DNA from: an uncultured Cellvibrio sp.
GTDB taxonomy: Bacteria; Pseudomonadota; Gammaproteobacteria; Pseudomonadales; Cellvibrionaceae
DNA: 64,000 nucleotides
Reading direction: 5' to 3'
NCBI GenBank assembly: GCA_946480695.1
Contig: CAMLKG010000011.1
Coordinates: 1 to 64,000, forward strand
Shown here: piece by piece, positions 30,826 to 40,243 of the stretch
Layout of the letters: each line of letters begins with the position of its first letter
How positions within the stretch are numbered: position 1 is the stretch's first letter
Notes under the pieces: generated by a model
Seen by the model: the letters and a program-made list of their open reading frames with translations, nothing else
Databases searched by the model: none
Told to the model about the DNA's origin: nothing
Program-made: the position numbers and the translations under genes

Positions 30826-31104
30826 ATGACAATCAAGTTAGTTCCAGAACCTGAATATAAAGGTGACGCCGGTATTAATGCTATGCGTCATTTACAACAG
30901 GCCTTGACGAAAGCGCTGGAACGGGAGGAGTGGGAAAAAGTTCGCCATCTTGATCGTATTTGTGTGGTGTTAATTGATCGGGTCATTGCCGCCAATCGCG
31001 ATGATAAAACTACCCTGGTTCGCGCATTGAGCGAATTAAAAGGCGTATATGCAGGATTGATTGCGCAATGCCATCGCGAAGTTACCTTGGTGCAGGCCAC
31101 TTAA
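30826..31104 (+). CDS. fliT: FliT-like flagellar chaperone
   Basis: 92-residue helical protein between two fliS genes. The position and size match FliT-like genes of pseudomonads, which chaperone the filament cap FliD; sequence similarity in this family is low, so the name rests mostly on context. The ATG at 30826 has a GGGAGA ribosome site; an ATG at 30805 overlapping the fliS stop would add 7 residues. Helices rich in Arg/Glu (TKALEREEWEKVRHLDRICV) are compatible. Confidence 0.65.
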   Translation: MTIKLVPEPEYKGDAGINAMRHLQQALTKALEREEWEKVRHLDRICVVLIDRVIAANRDDKTTLVRALSELKGVYAGLIAQCHREVTLVQAT

Positions 31105-31184
31105 TACAAAGGAATATTAACCACTTTATCCAATTGGTTTTTAAAACCCGCTTTTTATAGCAAAACTCGCAAAAGTCCATTGTG

Positions 31185-31220
31185 CCTGCTAGCCTTAATG
31201 AACATTACTGCTAGCAGGAG
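31185..31220 (+). promoter_or_regulatory. SD-occluding hairpin before second fliS
   Basis: Perfect 9-bp inverted repeat CCTGCTAGC (31185-31193) and GCTAGCAGG (31210-31218) with a 16-nt loop. The right arm contains AGG of the AGGAG ribosome site (31216-31220) for the GTG at 31227, so folding would hide it. Inferred translational control. Confidence 0.6.
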
Positions 31221-31226
31221 CAATTT

Positions 31227-31631
31227 GTGTCTAATTACAACCCGCAAGAAGCACTGAAACAGTATCGTCGATTAGGTATTGAATCAGAAGTCAGCAACGC
31301 TTCTCCCCATCGCTTGATCCAATTATTATTCGAAGGTGCGTTAAGCCGTTTGGCTGCGGCACTGGGCGCAATGGAACGATGTGAACATGCCGCAAAAGGA
31401 GAATTGATAGGAAAGGCCATTGCTATTGTGGGTGGACTGCGGGCATCGCTGGATATGAGTGCCGGTGAAATCTCCGAAAGACTGGATCAACTTTACGAAT
31501 ATATCAATTTCCGATTATTAGAAGCATCGGCTCAAAATGATGCGGAAAAGATCAACGAAGTCATCCAATTGCTAAAAACCGTTAAATCCGGATGGGATGA
31601 AATTGGTGGTAAATCACCTAACCAACCCTAA
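31227..31631 (+). CDS. Second FliS-family chaperone (FleP-like)
   Basis: 134-residue FliS paralogue starting with GTG at 31227 and an AGGAG ribosome site. It shares SPHRLIQLLFEGALSRL, KGELIGKAIAIVGGLRASLD and the C-terminal SGWDEI with the first fliS, about half the residues being alike. Pseudomonas has the same doublet (fliS and fleP) before fleQ; FleP has been linked there to type IV pilus and flagellar length control. Here the paralogue may serve a second client. Confidence 0.9.
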   Translation: MSNYNPQEALKQYRRLGIESEVSNASPHRLIQLLFEGALSRLAAALGAMERCEHAAKGELIGKAIAIVGGLRASLDMSAGEISERLDQLYEYINFRLLEASAQNDAEKINEVIQLLKTVKSGWDEIGGKSPNQP

Positions 31632-31891
31632 GCGATACGAAGGCTGATAATTTTTCAATTGATCAAACCTGATAACGTTACTCGAATTAAAAAAAACCAG
31701 AGGCATAATTCTGGCGAATAAATGCGCGCGTTGGGTAAATGTTGATAAAGCGCCAAAAACTTTTCGTCGGAAATTTGACTAGACTCGCTGCCTCGTCTAT
31801 TACTTACTCCAACAACTCATCTCACCGCCCTGATTATAAATTTTCAATATTTAATCAGTGGCTTAGGCATGAAATGAAAAGGTCTTGGGGT

Positions 31892-33343
31892 ATGTGGCGT
31901 AACAATAAAATTCTGGTTATCGACAATAATCCGTCACGTCGGCATGATCTAAAAATCCTCTTGGATTTCCTTGGCGAAACGGCAACCGTTACCGGTAGCA
32001 GCAATTGGCAAACCTCCGTTGCAGAGGAAAAGGGTGGCGAAGATTACGCGGCAATTTTCATCGGCGACTACGGCAACCAAAACCTGGCGCAATTATTAAA
32101 GGAAATTCGTTCATGGAATGATGAATTGGCGGTGGTTTTGGTCGGTGACGAAAATCAACATGCCGCTGACGAATTGGAAGATCTGTATCGTTTTATGGTG
32201 ATAGCCACAGTGGCGGTGCCACCCACGTACAACAAATTGATCGATACCCTGCATCGTACCCAGTTGTACCGTGAAGCCCAGTCGAACAGCAAACGCCAGC
32301 CCCAACGCCGACCAGTGCATTTGTTCCGCAGCCTTGTTGGTACCAGCCGTGAAATACAGAACGTGCGTGGAATGATGGCGCAAGTGGCTGATAAAGATGT
32401 ATCGGTATTGATTACCGGTGAATCGGGAACGGGGAAAGAAGTTGTTGCGCGCAACCTGCATTACAATTCACCGCGCCGCGACAAACCTTTTGTTCCGGTT
32501 AATTGCGGCGCGATTCCCGCAGAACTTTTGGAAAGTGAATTGTTTGGTCATGAGAAAGGGGCTTTTACCGGCGCCATCAATTCCCGCGCCGGCCGTTTTG
32601 AGATGGCTGAAGGTGGGACATTGTTCCTGGACGAAATCGGCGATATGCCCCTGAACATGCAAGTGAAAATTTTGCGCGTTTTGCAGGAGCGCTGTTTCGA
32701 GCGGGTAGGCAGCAATAAAACCCAACCTGTTGATGTGCGGATTATTGCAGCAACCCATCGTAACCTTGAGCAAATGATTAATGAGAATATCTTCCGTGAA
32801 GATTTATTTTATCGCTTGAATGTATTCCCTATAGAGTTGCCTTCGCTCAAAGAGCGTGCGGAAGATATACCGCTATTAATTAATGAATTGGTGTCGCGCA
32901 TGGAAAGTGAGCAGCGGGGTTCGATTCGTTTTAATTCCGCAGCGATTATGTCCTTGTGTCAACACGAATGGAGCGGCAACGTGCGTGAGTTAGCTAATTT
33001 GGTTGAGCGCATGGCGATTATGCATCCATTCGGTGTAATCGGTGTCCAGGACCTGCCGGCAAAATATCGCCATGTGGATGTTACCGATGAAGATTTTGTA
33101 CACATCACCGCAAAAGTAAATTCGCCTTCAGGCACAGGTGCCAGCTATGTCAGTATGAATGACACACCACTCCTGCCGGAGCAAGGTATAGATTTGCGCG
33201 AATACATCACCAACCTTGAAATGAGTTTGATTCAACAGGCATTAAATGATTGCGGTGGTGTTGTAGCGCGTGCGGCGGACAAACTTTGCGTTCGTCGTAC
33301 CACCCTGGTTGAAAAAATGCGTAAATACGATATGCAGCGGTAA
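31892..33343 (+). CDS. fleQ: Flagellar master regulator FleQ
   Basis: Sigma-54 enhancer-binding activator that sits at the top of the polar-flagellum cascade and answers c-di-GMP. The start at 31892 ([13 protein letters not shown]) matches known FleQ; the frame extends back to 31739, but that part is not FleQ-like. An atypical receiver domain occupies 1-125. LFRS at 144-147 is the c-di-GMP-binding motif, followed by AAA+ domain [14 protein letters not shown] and LFLDEIGDM, then a Fis-type helix-turn-helix with [12 protein letters not shown] at the C-terminus. Confidence 0.95.
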   Translation: MWRNNKILVIDNNPSRRHDLKILLDFLGETATVTGSSNWQTSVAEEKGGEDYAAIFIGDYGNQNLAQLLKEIRSWNDELAVVLVGDENQHAADELEDLYRFMVIATVAVPPTYNKLIDTLHRTQLYREAQSNSKRQPQRRPVHLFRSLVGTSREIQNVRGMMAQVADKDVSVLITGESGTGKEVVARNLHYNSPRRDKPFVPVNCGAIPAELLESELFGHEKGAFTGAINSRAGRFEMAEGGTLFLDEIGDMPLNMQVKILRVLQERCFERVGSNKTQPVDVRIIAATHRNLEQMINENIFREDLFYRLNVFPIELPSLKERAEDIPLLINELVSRMESEQRGSIRFNSAAIMSLCQHEWSGNVRELANLVERMAIMHPFGVIGVQDLPAKYRHVDVTDEDFVHITAKVNSPSGTGASYVSMNDTPLLPEQGIDLREYITNLEMSLIQQALNDCGGVVARAADKLCVRRTTLVEKMRKYDMQR

Positions 33344-33381
33344 GAACGGATACGTTCTGATTCGGCCCTGTTTGTAATTGC

Positions 33382-33420
33382 AAAAAATCCCCGTCAAGAA
33401 ACCTTGACGGGGATTTTTTT
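33382..33420 (+). terminator. Bidirectional terminator fleQ/rhlE
   Basis: Stem AAAAAATCCCCGTCAAG with CTTGACGGGGATTTTTT around an AAAC loop, T-runs on both strands. It lies 38 bp after fleQ and 17 bp from the end of rhlE, so it serves both convergent genes. Confidence 0.95.
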
Positions 33421-33436
33421 GCAACCCGATAAGGAT

Positions 33437-34813
33437 TTAGGAAGCTTGTTGCGGTTTGCCTTTGCGATGGGTTTGGCTCAGGGGGGCAGCAGGTTTTCCA
33501 GCGCGTTGATGGGTTGCCGGCGAATGTTTGCCATTCCCGTTTTTGGGTTTTTGCCCAAGTGCCAGCTTGGATGAACCCGGTTTTGCCGGGTGTTTTTTGC
33601 CGGGATTGGCCGCGCCTGCCCCGATAGTCATACGGCGGCCCAATACGATGGGTTCCGCTTTTACGTTGGGGTCCGGTTCGAATCCGGGAATAATGTGCTT
33701 ATCAATGGCGCGCTTGATCAGCTTTTCGATATCGCGTAAAAATTTATCTTCATCCACGCATACGAGGGATACCGCAATACCTTCGGCATCGGCGCGGCCG
33801 GTACGGCCAATCCTATGTACATAATCTTCGGGAACATTGGGTAATTCATAATTGACTACGTGCGGCAACTGATCGATATCGATACCGCGCGCAGCAATAT
33901 CTGTTGCAACCAGTGCGCGAATTTCCCCGCGTTTGAAATCTTCCAGTGCTTTGGTGCGCGCGCCCTGGCTTTTATTGCCATGGATAGCAGCAGCCCTGAT
34001 ACCATCATCCAGTAATTGTTCAGTCAGTTTATTCGCGCCGTGTTTGGTGCGAGTAAAAATTAAAACCTGCTGCCAATTACCTTCTTCGATCAGGTGCGAT
34101 AACAATTCGCGCTTGCGATTGCGATCTACCGGATGAACCCGTTGCGTCACGCGTTCGGAGGCGGTGTTGCGGCGAGCAACTTCAATCAATGTGGGTTTGT
34201 TCAATAACTTATCTGCCAGGGCTTTGATTTCATCAGAAAAGGTAGCTGAGAACAGCAGGTTTTGACGTTGTTTAGGTAACAATGCCAGGACTTTTTTGAT
34301 GTCATGGATGAAGCCCATATCCAACATGCGGTCCGCTTCATCCAGTACCAGTATTTCAACGTCGCGCAATGAAACGGCATTTTGGTTAACGAGGTCCAGC
34401 AGGCGGCCGGGTGTTGCCACCAAAATATCGGTGCCGCCGCGCAAGTTCATCATCTGCGGATTGATACTCACGCCACCGAAAACAACATTGGCGCGTAACG
34501 GAAGATATTTACTGTAGGCCCGCACATTTTCATGGACCTGGGCCGCGAGTTCGCGGGTAGGTGTCAGGATCAATGCGCGCACAGGGCGGCGGCCCTTCAC
34601 ATTTTTTTCACCGGATACCTGGCTTAGCTTTTCTAACAAGGGCAGGGTAAAACCCGCAGTTTTACCTGTACCGGTTTGGGCACCCGCCAGGATGTCACCA
34701 CCTTTAAGGACGGCCGGGATAGCTTGTAACTGGATAGGGGTAGGTGTGCTGTAACCGGCTTCGGCAATAGCACGCAAAATATCGGCCCGCAGACCGAGAC
34801 TCTCAAATGACAT
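33437..34813 (-). CDS. rhlE: DEAD-box RNA helicase RhlE
   Basis: ATP-dependent RNA helicase acting in ribosome assembly and RNA turnover. 458 residues from the ATG at 34813 ([16 protein letters not shown]), which has AGGAAA upstream; the open frame starts 13 codons earlier. Q motif [10 protein letters not shown], motif I AQTGTGKT, motif II DEAD, motif III SAT, and motif [11 protein letters not shown] are all present. The tail is basic and Lys/Gly/Pro-rich, typical of RhlE. Confidence 0.95.
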   Translation of the reverse strand: MSFESLGLRADILRAIAEAGYSTPTPIQLQAIPAVLKGGDILAGAQTGTGKTAGFTLPLLEKLSQVSGEKNVKGRRPVRALILTPTRELAAQVHENVRAYSKYLPLRANVVFGGVSINPQMMNLRGGTDILVATPGRLLDLVNQNAVSLRDVEILVLDEADRMLDMGFIHDIKKVLALLPKQRQNLLFSATFSDEIKALADKLLNKPTLIEVARRNTASERVTQRVHPVDRNRKRELLSHLIEEGNWQQVLIFTRTKHGANKLTEQLLDDGIRAAAIHGNKSQGARTKALEDFKRGEIRALVATDIAARGIDIDQLPHVVNYELPNVPEDYVHRIGRTGRADAEGIAVSLVCVDEDKFLRDIEKLIKRAIDKHIIPGFEPDPNVKAEPIVLGRRMTIGAGAANPGKKHPAKPGSSKLALGQKPKNGNGKHSPATHQRAGKPAAPLSQTHRKGKPQQAS

Positions 34814-34971
34814 AAAGATTTCCTGTGGCTCGGCCTCCCGCAATACGGGCAAGGTCTGGCGAGCGGAGAAAGGGCAAACCTGAAACGTTTGCAGAAAGAC
34901 GCGGCACTGACCTTAAGGGTGCCGCCGCGCATGGTACGCAGTTGCTGTGCAATTAGCCAGCAACTTTTGCT

Positions 34972-36207
34972 TTATTCGGGAAGGCTATTAACCTCCGCCA
35001 TTTTCCGTTGCCTGGCCAAATTCAGGATGATCAGGCAAAGGGTGGCAAGGAACAGGAAACCGCAGGTCATAGGGATAAGTGTGTTGTCGTACATCTGGCC
35101 TATAGCGGTACCTATTACCATGGATAAAATGGATGAACTTGCGCCGATAACGGCCGATGCAATACCGGCAACGTGGCCCATGGGTTCCATGGCCATGGCA
35201 TTCACGTTCCCAAACACCAATCCGAAACAAAAAAACAGTACTGCCGCGTAAATCAAAAAGCTCCAAAGGACAGGCGGGGTGATTAATTGCAGCACCAGGA
35301 AAACGCCCGAACTCAAAATAATTCCCAAAGTGGCGCGATTGCACAGATATTCCATTCCCCACTTTTGTACGAAACGGGCATTCACCATAGAGGCGGCGCC
35401 GAACAATAACGCAAGCACGCCGAAGTACACCGTAAACATTTTTCCGGTTGCAAACAGTTCCTGGAAAATCTGCTGGGATGAGTTCAGGTATCCCATAAAG
35501 CTGCCAAAAAATAATCCCATGCACAGCGTGTAACACATAGTGGAATAGTTACTTATCACTTCTTTGAAACCATTTGCGAACCCTTTGCCGGTAAAAGGAA
35601 TGCGATGTTCTTTGGGCAAGGTTTCCTCTAAACGCCAAAAAATCCATACGCCGATAATCAGTGCATAAACAATATAGAGCACAAAAATATAGCGCCAGGA
35701 ACTGACCAGCAACACGGCTTGCCCCACGCTGGGTGCAATTGCCGGCACCATGATAAAGATCATCATTACCAGCGACATAATGCGCGCCATTTCATTGCCG
35801 GCGTATTTGTCGCGCACAATCGAAATGGCCGAAACGTAAGGCCCTGCGACTCCCAGCCCCTGGATGAAACGACCGATCAGTAAGCCTTCGATGGTTGTTG
35901 CAAAAAAACAAACGGCACTGCCGCAGAAAAATAAAAGGATACCGGCATAGAGCACTTTTTTACGGCCCAGGGCATCGGACAGCGGGCCGCACACCAACTG
36001 CCCCAATGCCATACCTAAAAACAACATGCTGATGACATATTGGATTTGATTGGGATAAGCAAGGGCGATTTCTTTACCAATAAACCCAAGGGCCGGTAAA
36101 AGGGCATCAATCGAGATGGCAACGATCGACATCATCAGGGCAACAAGTAATGTAAATTCCCCGGATGAAATTCGCGATGGAACCGGATGCGTGGAGTAAT
36201 CAGTCAT
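34972..36207 (-). CDS. Bcr/CflA-type MFS efflux transporter
   Basis: 411-residue major facilitator of the drug:H+ antiporter group with about 12 membrane spans. GPLSDALGRKKVL is the loop 2-3 signature, and RFIQGLGVAGPYVSAISIVRD is the motif C/Bcr-type segment. It is typically involved in drug, sulfonamide or amino-acid efflux; the substrate cannot be assigned. No regulator is adjacent. Confidence 0.88.
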   Translation of the reverse strand: MTDYSTHPVPSRISSGEFTLLVALMMSIVAISIDALLPALGFIGKEIALAYPNQIQYVISMLFLGMALGQLVCGPLSDALGRKKVLYAGILLFFCGSAVCFFATTIEGLLIGRFIQGLGVAGPYVSAISIVRDKYAGNEMARIMSLVMMIFIMVPAIAPSVGQAVLLVSSWRYIFVLYIVYALIIGVWIFWRLEETLPKEHRIPFTGKGFANGFKEVISNYSTMCYTLCMGLFFGSFMGYLNSSQQIFQELFATGKMFTVYFGVLALLFGAASMVNARFVQKWGMEYLCNRATLGIILSSGVFLVLQLITPPVLWSFLIYAAVLFFCFGLVFGNVNAMAMEPMGHVAGIASAVIGASSSILSMVIGTAIGQMYDNTLIPMTCGFLFLATLCLIILNLARQRKMAEVNSLPE

Positions 36208-36392
36208 AGGTACATTTCCATTAATTAAGGCGCTGATTTAACGGGCTGGAAAGATTACCGGTTTCCACCGACAACGATTGTCAGTAAATGTAAAAGGTAA
36301 TCCGCGGTAACAATGCAGATGATGCGTGCATTACTGATTACCTGGTCGCAATGCGCGCGGTGTTTTCGACACTTGATGAAAATTAAATTTGG

Positions 36393-36962
36393 TTAGCGCG
36401 GCAGGCGATACATGATACCGCCATCGTAAGGTAGCTTCGGCAGGTGTTTTTCCATCAGCCTGATGGCGTCGCCATAAATTTTCTTAACATCCGGTTTGGT
36501 GCCGACTTCCATGCGTCGTGACAGCATAGTGACGGGAAACAAGCAATCGGTGGTGTTGCGAACACAGAGGGCACGGCTCCTGCCCAATTCATCTTCATAA
36601 ATCTTCCATTCAAAGGTGTTGGGAAAGTCAGCCTGGATAACATTGCCCAGCACCACGCCCATGGCTTGCTGGGTTTCATAGTCATCCATTGCCACCAAGT
36701 CCCGGTCAATAATACGCTGTAAGGTATTCAAATCGCTCAGGTCGCGGCGCACCGGTGCTCCCAATTTGGTTTGCCCTAGCTCATTGACCCTGGCGACTTC
36801 CTGCTCCATGCGGTTTTTATCCATCCACCCGAGTTCCTTAATAAGCGTGTCTTTTTTCTTTTCCGGAAGTGTGGGCTTATCTTCAACGATATTGAGGGGC
36901 GTCTGTGCGATTGCGATATTTGCAGCCAAAAGGCCCGCGCATAAAAGGAGGTATTTTTTCAT
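36393..36962 (-). CDS. Periplasmic DUF3806 protein
   Basis: 189 residues with a clear signal peptide (MKKYLLLCAGLLAANIAIAQ, cut near 20). The mature part has a helical region (LIKELGWMDKNRMEQEVARVN) and then the DUF3806 domain with AMGVVLGNVIQADFPNTFEWKI and GRSRALCVRNTTDCLFPVTM; two Cys could form a disulphide. Function unknown. It lies 21 bp after the FMN/glutamate-synthase-like gene on the same strand. Confidence 0.8.
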   Translation of the reverse strand: MKKYLLLCAGLLAANIAIAQTPLNIVEDKPTLPEKKKDTLIKELGWMDKNRMEQEVARVNELGQTKLGAPVRRDLSDLNTLQRIIDRDLVAMDDYETQQAMGVVLGNVIQADFPNTFEWKIYEDELGRSRALCVRNTTDCLFPVTMLSRRMEVGTKPDVKKIYGDAIRLMEKHLPKLPYDGGIMYRLPR

Positions 36963-36983
36963 CGGGAGCTGTTTCCTGAAATC

Positions 36984-38528
36984 CTAGGGTTTATCGACAA
37001 GCGTGTCAGTTGCTATAAGTTGATCATGGGCCATTGGCATAAGCGGTGTTTGTGCAATCAATGTATCCAACGGTACGGAAAAGCCATGGGCGCCTACGAT
37101 ATGAATGTGCCTGGTTTGCAATTGGCGTGGTTCTGCAAGTCCACAGGAATGTGCGATCATAGCCACACTTTTGGTGATATTGCGTTGGTAGGCCGCAACC
37201 CGCTCTGCCTTGTCCGTTGGATCCAGTCCTTTTTGCAATTTTGCATTGTGGGTGGTGATTCCGGTAGGGCAGGTATTCTTGTGACATTGCAGGGCCTGGA
37301 TACACCCGAGGGCAAACATGAAGCCGCGCGCACTATTCACAAAATCGGCCCCGGATGCAAGCGCCCAGGCCACCATGTGTGGCGTAATCAATTTGCCGGC
37401 CACGATTACCTTGATACGGTCCTTCAACCCGGCTTCCCCCAGCAGCGTTGATAACCATGGCAGGCTTTCCTTGATGGGCAAGCCTACGTGATCCATCAGT
37501 GGTTGCGGTGCGGCGCCGCTGCCGCCGTCGCTGCTATCCAGGGTAATGAAATCGGGGGCCGCCTCTATGCCGCGGCGACGGATTTCTTCAATCAGGTCGA
37601 TCAACCAATATTTGTCCCCAAGTACCGCTTTAAAACCAACCGGTTTACCTGTAACAGTGCGAATGTGGTTGACCATATCCAGCAATTCCCCGACTGAGCG
37701 AATATCTGTATGCCCATTCGGGCTTATGGAAGCTTCGCCCTTGGGTATACCGCGAATTGCTGCGACTTCCTCCGATACCTTTTCGGCGGGTAAAATCCCG
37801 CCTTTTCCTGGCTTGGCCCCTTGGCTTAGTTTGATTTCAAACATTTTTATCTGCGTTTTACCGGCGAGGTCACGCAGGCGTTCATCGCTTAAGTTGCCCT
37901 GTAAATCACGCACTCCGTATTTCGCGGTACCGATTTGAAAAACCAGGTCGCAGCCGCCGTCTAGATGATAGGGCGATAAACCACCTTCACCCGTATTCAA
38001 CCAGCAGCCGGCTTTTGCCGCACCGCGCGACAGCGCGAGAATTGCCGGTTTGGAGATAGCCCCATAGCTCATGCCCGAGATATTGAAAATAGAATGCGTG
38101 GTGAAGGGAAATTTGCAAAAAGGCCCGAGCGTTACCGGCGAGGGGATGAGAGCGTCCTTTTCCTGGATGGGAAATGCTGAATTTAAAAACAACAAGGTAC
38201 CCGGTTTGGATAAGTCCAGCGTTGAGCCAAAGCCGACATTGTTATCAATATCCTTTGCTGCGCGATAGACCCAGGAACGATCCGCGCGATTAAACGGCAT
38301 TTCCTCGCGATCCAGCGCAAAGAAATATTGACGGAAAAATTCGCCCAAGTGTTCAAAGAAATAACGGAAACGCCCGATTATCGGGTAATTCTTGCGGATG
38401 GTGTGGGTGTTTTGGGAAATGTCCGCAATATACATAACCAGCAGTGCCAATGCCGCCAGGCCAATCATTGCGATAAACGTTACTTCCAGCCAGGTGAGCA
38501 GACTCAATGCCCAATGGGAATCAAACAT
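36984..38528 (-). CDS. Membrane-anchored glutamate synthase-like FMN protein
   Basis: 514 residues. Two N-terminal hydrophobic helices (about 10-35) anchor a domain of the GltB central/FMN type. Landmarks: FNISGMSYGAISKPAI, NTGEGGLSPYH, KMFEIKLSQGAKPGKGG, TLDSSDGGSGAAPQPLMDHVG and the 3Fe-4S cysteines in GCIQALQCHKNTCPTGITT. It has no amidotransferase domain, so it is not a complete glutamate synthase; the substrate is unknown. It forms a likely unit with the DUF3806 gene. Confidence 0.88.
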   Translation of the reverse strand: MFDSHWALSLLTWLEVTFIAMIGLAALALLVMYIADISQNTHTIRKNYPIIGRFRYFFEHLGEFFRQYFFALDREEMPFNRADRSWVYRAAKDIDNNVGFGSTLDLSKPGTLLFLNSAFPIQEKDALIPSPVTLGPFCKFPFTTHSIFNISGMSYGAISKPAILALSRGAAKAGCWLNTGEGGLSPYHLDGGCDLVFQIGTAKYGVRDLQGNLSDERLRDLAGKTQIKMFEIKLSQGAKPGKGGILPAEKVSEEVAAIRGIPKGEASISPNGHTDIRSVGELLDMVNHIRTVTGKPVGFKAVLGDKYWLIDLIEEIRRRGIEAAPDFITLDSSDGGSGAAPQPLMDHVGLPIKESLPWLSTLLGEAGLKDRIKVIVAGKLITPHMVAWALASGADFVNSARGFMFALGCIQALQCHKNTCPTGITTHNAKLQKGLDPTDKAERVAAYQRNITKSVAMIAHSCGLAEPRQLQTRHIHIVGAHGFSVPLDTLIAQTPLMPMAHDQLIATDTLVDKP

Positions 38529-38568
38529 ATGGATGTCCTACGTAAAGGTATGGAAAACATTGCCGGGT

Positions 38569-39195
38569 TCAAACGCGTGTACCGATCGGTTCTGCCGGGT
38601 TGCCGGCGACTTTCGCAAAGGCGGCCACGGGTTTTGTCACAACACTGCCCATGCCGATGACTGCTCCCTTGCCGATAGTCACCCCATCGACAATACCCAC
38701 ATGCGCCCCGATCCAGACATCTTCCCCGATATCAATGCCCCGGGACCTAACCGGCTGGTCTTTGATAAGTCGCCCGGGCGCCATGCCATGGTTAAACGCA
38801 TAGGCGTAAGTGTAGGCTGCCAAACGGGTATTGTTCCCAATCACGATACCTCTGGTTCCGCCATCCAGGGTCACATGGTGATTAATAGACACTCCATGTC
38901 CCATCCTTACCGGCCCATGGATAACTGCGTCAGCGGCAATCCACGAATCATCGCCGATGATAATTGGCCTGCCGGGTTCAGCAAAAAGCCTGGCCTCGGG
39001 GGCAATAAAGCAATTTTGCCCAATGGTGATATTTTCCATTGCGCGCAGGTAAGCCTGCCATTCGCTCTGCCATGCCTCAGCCCAGGCGCGATGTGCCGGT
39101 TTAAGGCGGGCATAGAGCCAGGGCATGTAGCTCAGGCGCAACTTGTGCTGGGTGCGGTAGGCGATAGGGGAGGTATCAGTAATTTCAGTCGTCAT
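38569..39195 (-). CDS. Hexapeptide-repeat acyltransferase
   Basis: 208-residue left-handed beta-helix acyltransferase resembling maltose/galactoside O-acetyltransferases. Repeats such as ITIGQNCFIAPEA, IIIGDDSWIAADAVIHG and DIGEDVWIGAHVGIVDGVTIGKGAVIGMGSVV are visible. The conserved His is in ITHHVT-like SINHHVTLDGG. Acceptor unknown. A TATAAT on the minus strand at 39222-39227 is a plausible -10. Confidence 0.85.
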   Translation of the reverse strand: MTTEITDTSPIAYRTQHKLRLSYMPWLYARLKPAHRAWAEAWQSEWQAYLRAMENITIGQNCFIAPEARLFAEPGRPIIIGDDSWIAADAVIHGPVRMGHGVSINHHVTLDGGTRGIVIGNNTRLAAYTYAYAFNHGMAPGRLIKDQPVRSRGIDIGEDVWIGAHVGIVDGVTIGKGAVIGMGSVVTKPVAAFAKVAGNPAEPIGTRV

Positions 39196-39553
39196 AATTG
39201 CGCACTGGGATGAATGCGCGAATTATAGCGTTCGGGATTTATAAGTGGCGGAAAAACGAAGAATAAAAAAGGTGGCCGCCGGTTGCTGGTGATTGGTTTG
39301 TTCGCTTGGCCGCTAGCGCTTCCTGCATCACAGTAAGCTGGGCACAATATAGAAACATGGAGCACTGACATAAGTACTCATAGGGTAAACCCGTCATTAC
39401 GGCAACCAGGCGGACACCTGATTTGATTATAGCTATGGCAATTTTCCCCGCTAGAGGGCGTATTAGTCTTTTGTGTCACATGGGTTGCCTTTTTATGGCC
39501 GAAAAAATCTATGACTGTTATCCTGTAGCGCTGGTATTCCTTGGCTCCCGACT
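39196..39553 (+). other. Intergenic region with possible structured leader
   Basis: 358 bp without a gene. The left part carries the -10 TATAAT (minus) of the acyltransferase at 39222-39227. The right part contains consecutive small inverted repeats GGGT/ACCC, CGT/ACG and CAGG/CCTG between 39383 and 39420. GGCAACC at 39401-39407 can pair with GGTTGCC at 39483-39489, which is followed by TTTTT like an attenuator. No known riboswitch consensus fits. Confidence 0.35.
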
Positions 39554-40243
39554 ATGTACGACATTGTTGAAAATACCCCGGATTTTGTCGTGGTTTATAA
39601 AAAGCCGGGCAGCAGTTTTCACAGCGAATCCGGCTCGGCCGGTTTATTTGAAACCATAAAGCAAAATGAAGGTTTTCCTGAGCTTTTTCCTGTGCATCGT
39701 TTGGATAAAGTAACCTCGGGTTTATTGGTAATGGCAAAAAATGCGGCGACCAACCAGGCATTAACGCAAGCCTTTGGCAATCGCGAAATCGAAAAATATT
39801 ATCTGGCTATCAGCACAAAAAAACCGCAAAAAAAACAAGGTTTGGTAAAAGGCGATATGGCTTCGGGGCGCCGGGGTGCCTGGAAATTGCTGGCAACTTG
39901 TAACAATCCCGCCATCACACAATTTTTCAATAAAGGTATGGGCGAGGGTAAGCGATTATTTATCGTAAAGCCTTACACCGGCAAAACCCATCAAATCCGC
40001 GTCGCGTTAAAAAGCCTGGGTTCACCGATCCTGGGCGACGAACTCTACGCAGGGTATCATCCCAGTGATCGCACCTACCTTCACGCATACAGTTTGGCGT
40101 TCAATATTAATAATCAATTTTATCGTTTTACTGAATTACCGCGGGAAGGTTCCTGGTTTTTGGACCTTGCATTTTCTTCTGCATTGGGAGAATGGGCGGA
40201 ACCCTGGAATTTGCCGTGGCCGATAGCGAAAGGATTGCCATAA
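39554..40243 (+). CDS. RluA-type pseudouridine synthase (TIGR01621-like)
   Basis: 229-residue synthase lacking the S4 domain. HRLDKVTSGLLVMAK (about 51-65) holds the catalytic Asp; KPYTGKTHQIRVALKSLGSPILGD and LHAYSLAF follow. It belongs to a distinct RluA-like group seen in pseudomonads and vibrios whose target RNA is not established. Its TAA overlaps the ATG of the next gene (TAATG), so they are translationally coupled. Confidence 0.88.
   Translation: MYDIVENTPDFVVVYKKPGSSFHSESGSAGLFETIKQNEGFPELFPVHRLDKVTSGLLVMAKNAATNQALTQAFGNREIEKYYLAISTKKPQKKQGLVKGDMASGRRGAWKLLATCNNPAITQFFNKGMGEGKRLFIVKPYTGKTHQIRVALKSLGSPILGDELYAGYHPSDRTYLHAYSLAFNINNQFYRFTELPREGSWFLDLAFSSALGEWAEPWNLPWPIAKGLP

Noticed and set aside
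31739..31891. N-terminal extension of fleQ
   Set aside because: FleQ proteins start at MWR followed by the receiver-like domain; the extension is not family-like and lies in a probable leader with an inverted repeat.
38392..39213. 273-codon plus-strand frame
   Set aside because: It is antisense to the glutamate synthase-like gene and the acyltransferase, both of which show clear family motifs.
39361..39500. c-di-GMP (GEMM) riboswitch
   Set aside because: GGGTAAACC looked suggestive, but the required GGGACGCAAAGCC and closing tetraloop-receptor parts are missing.
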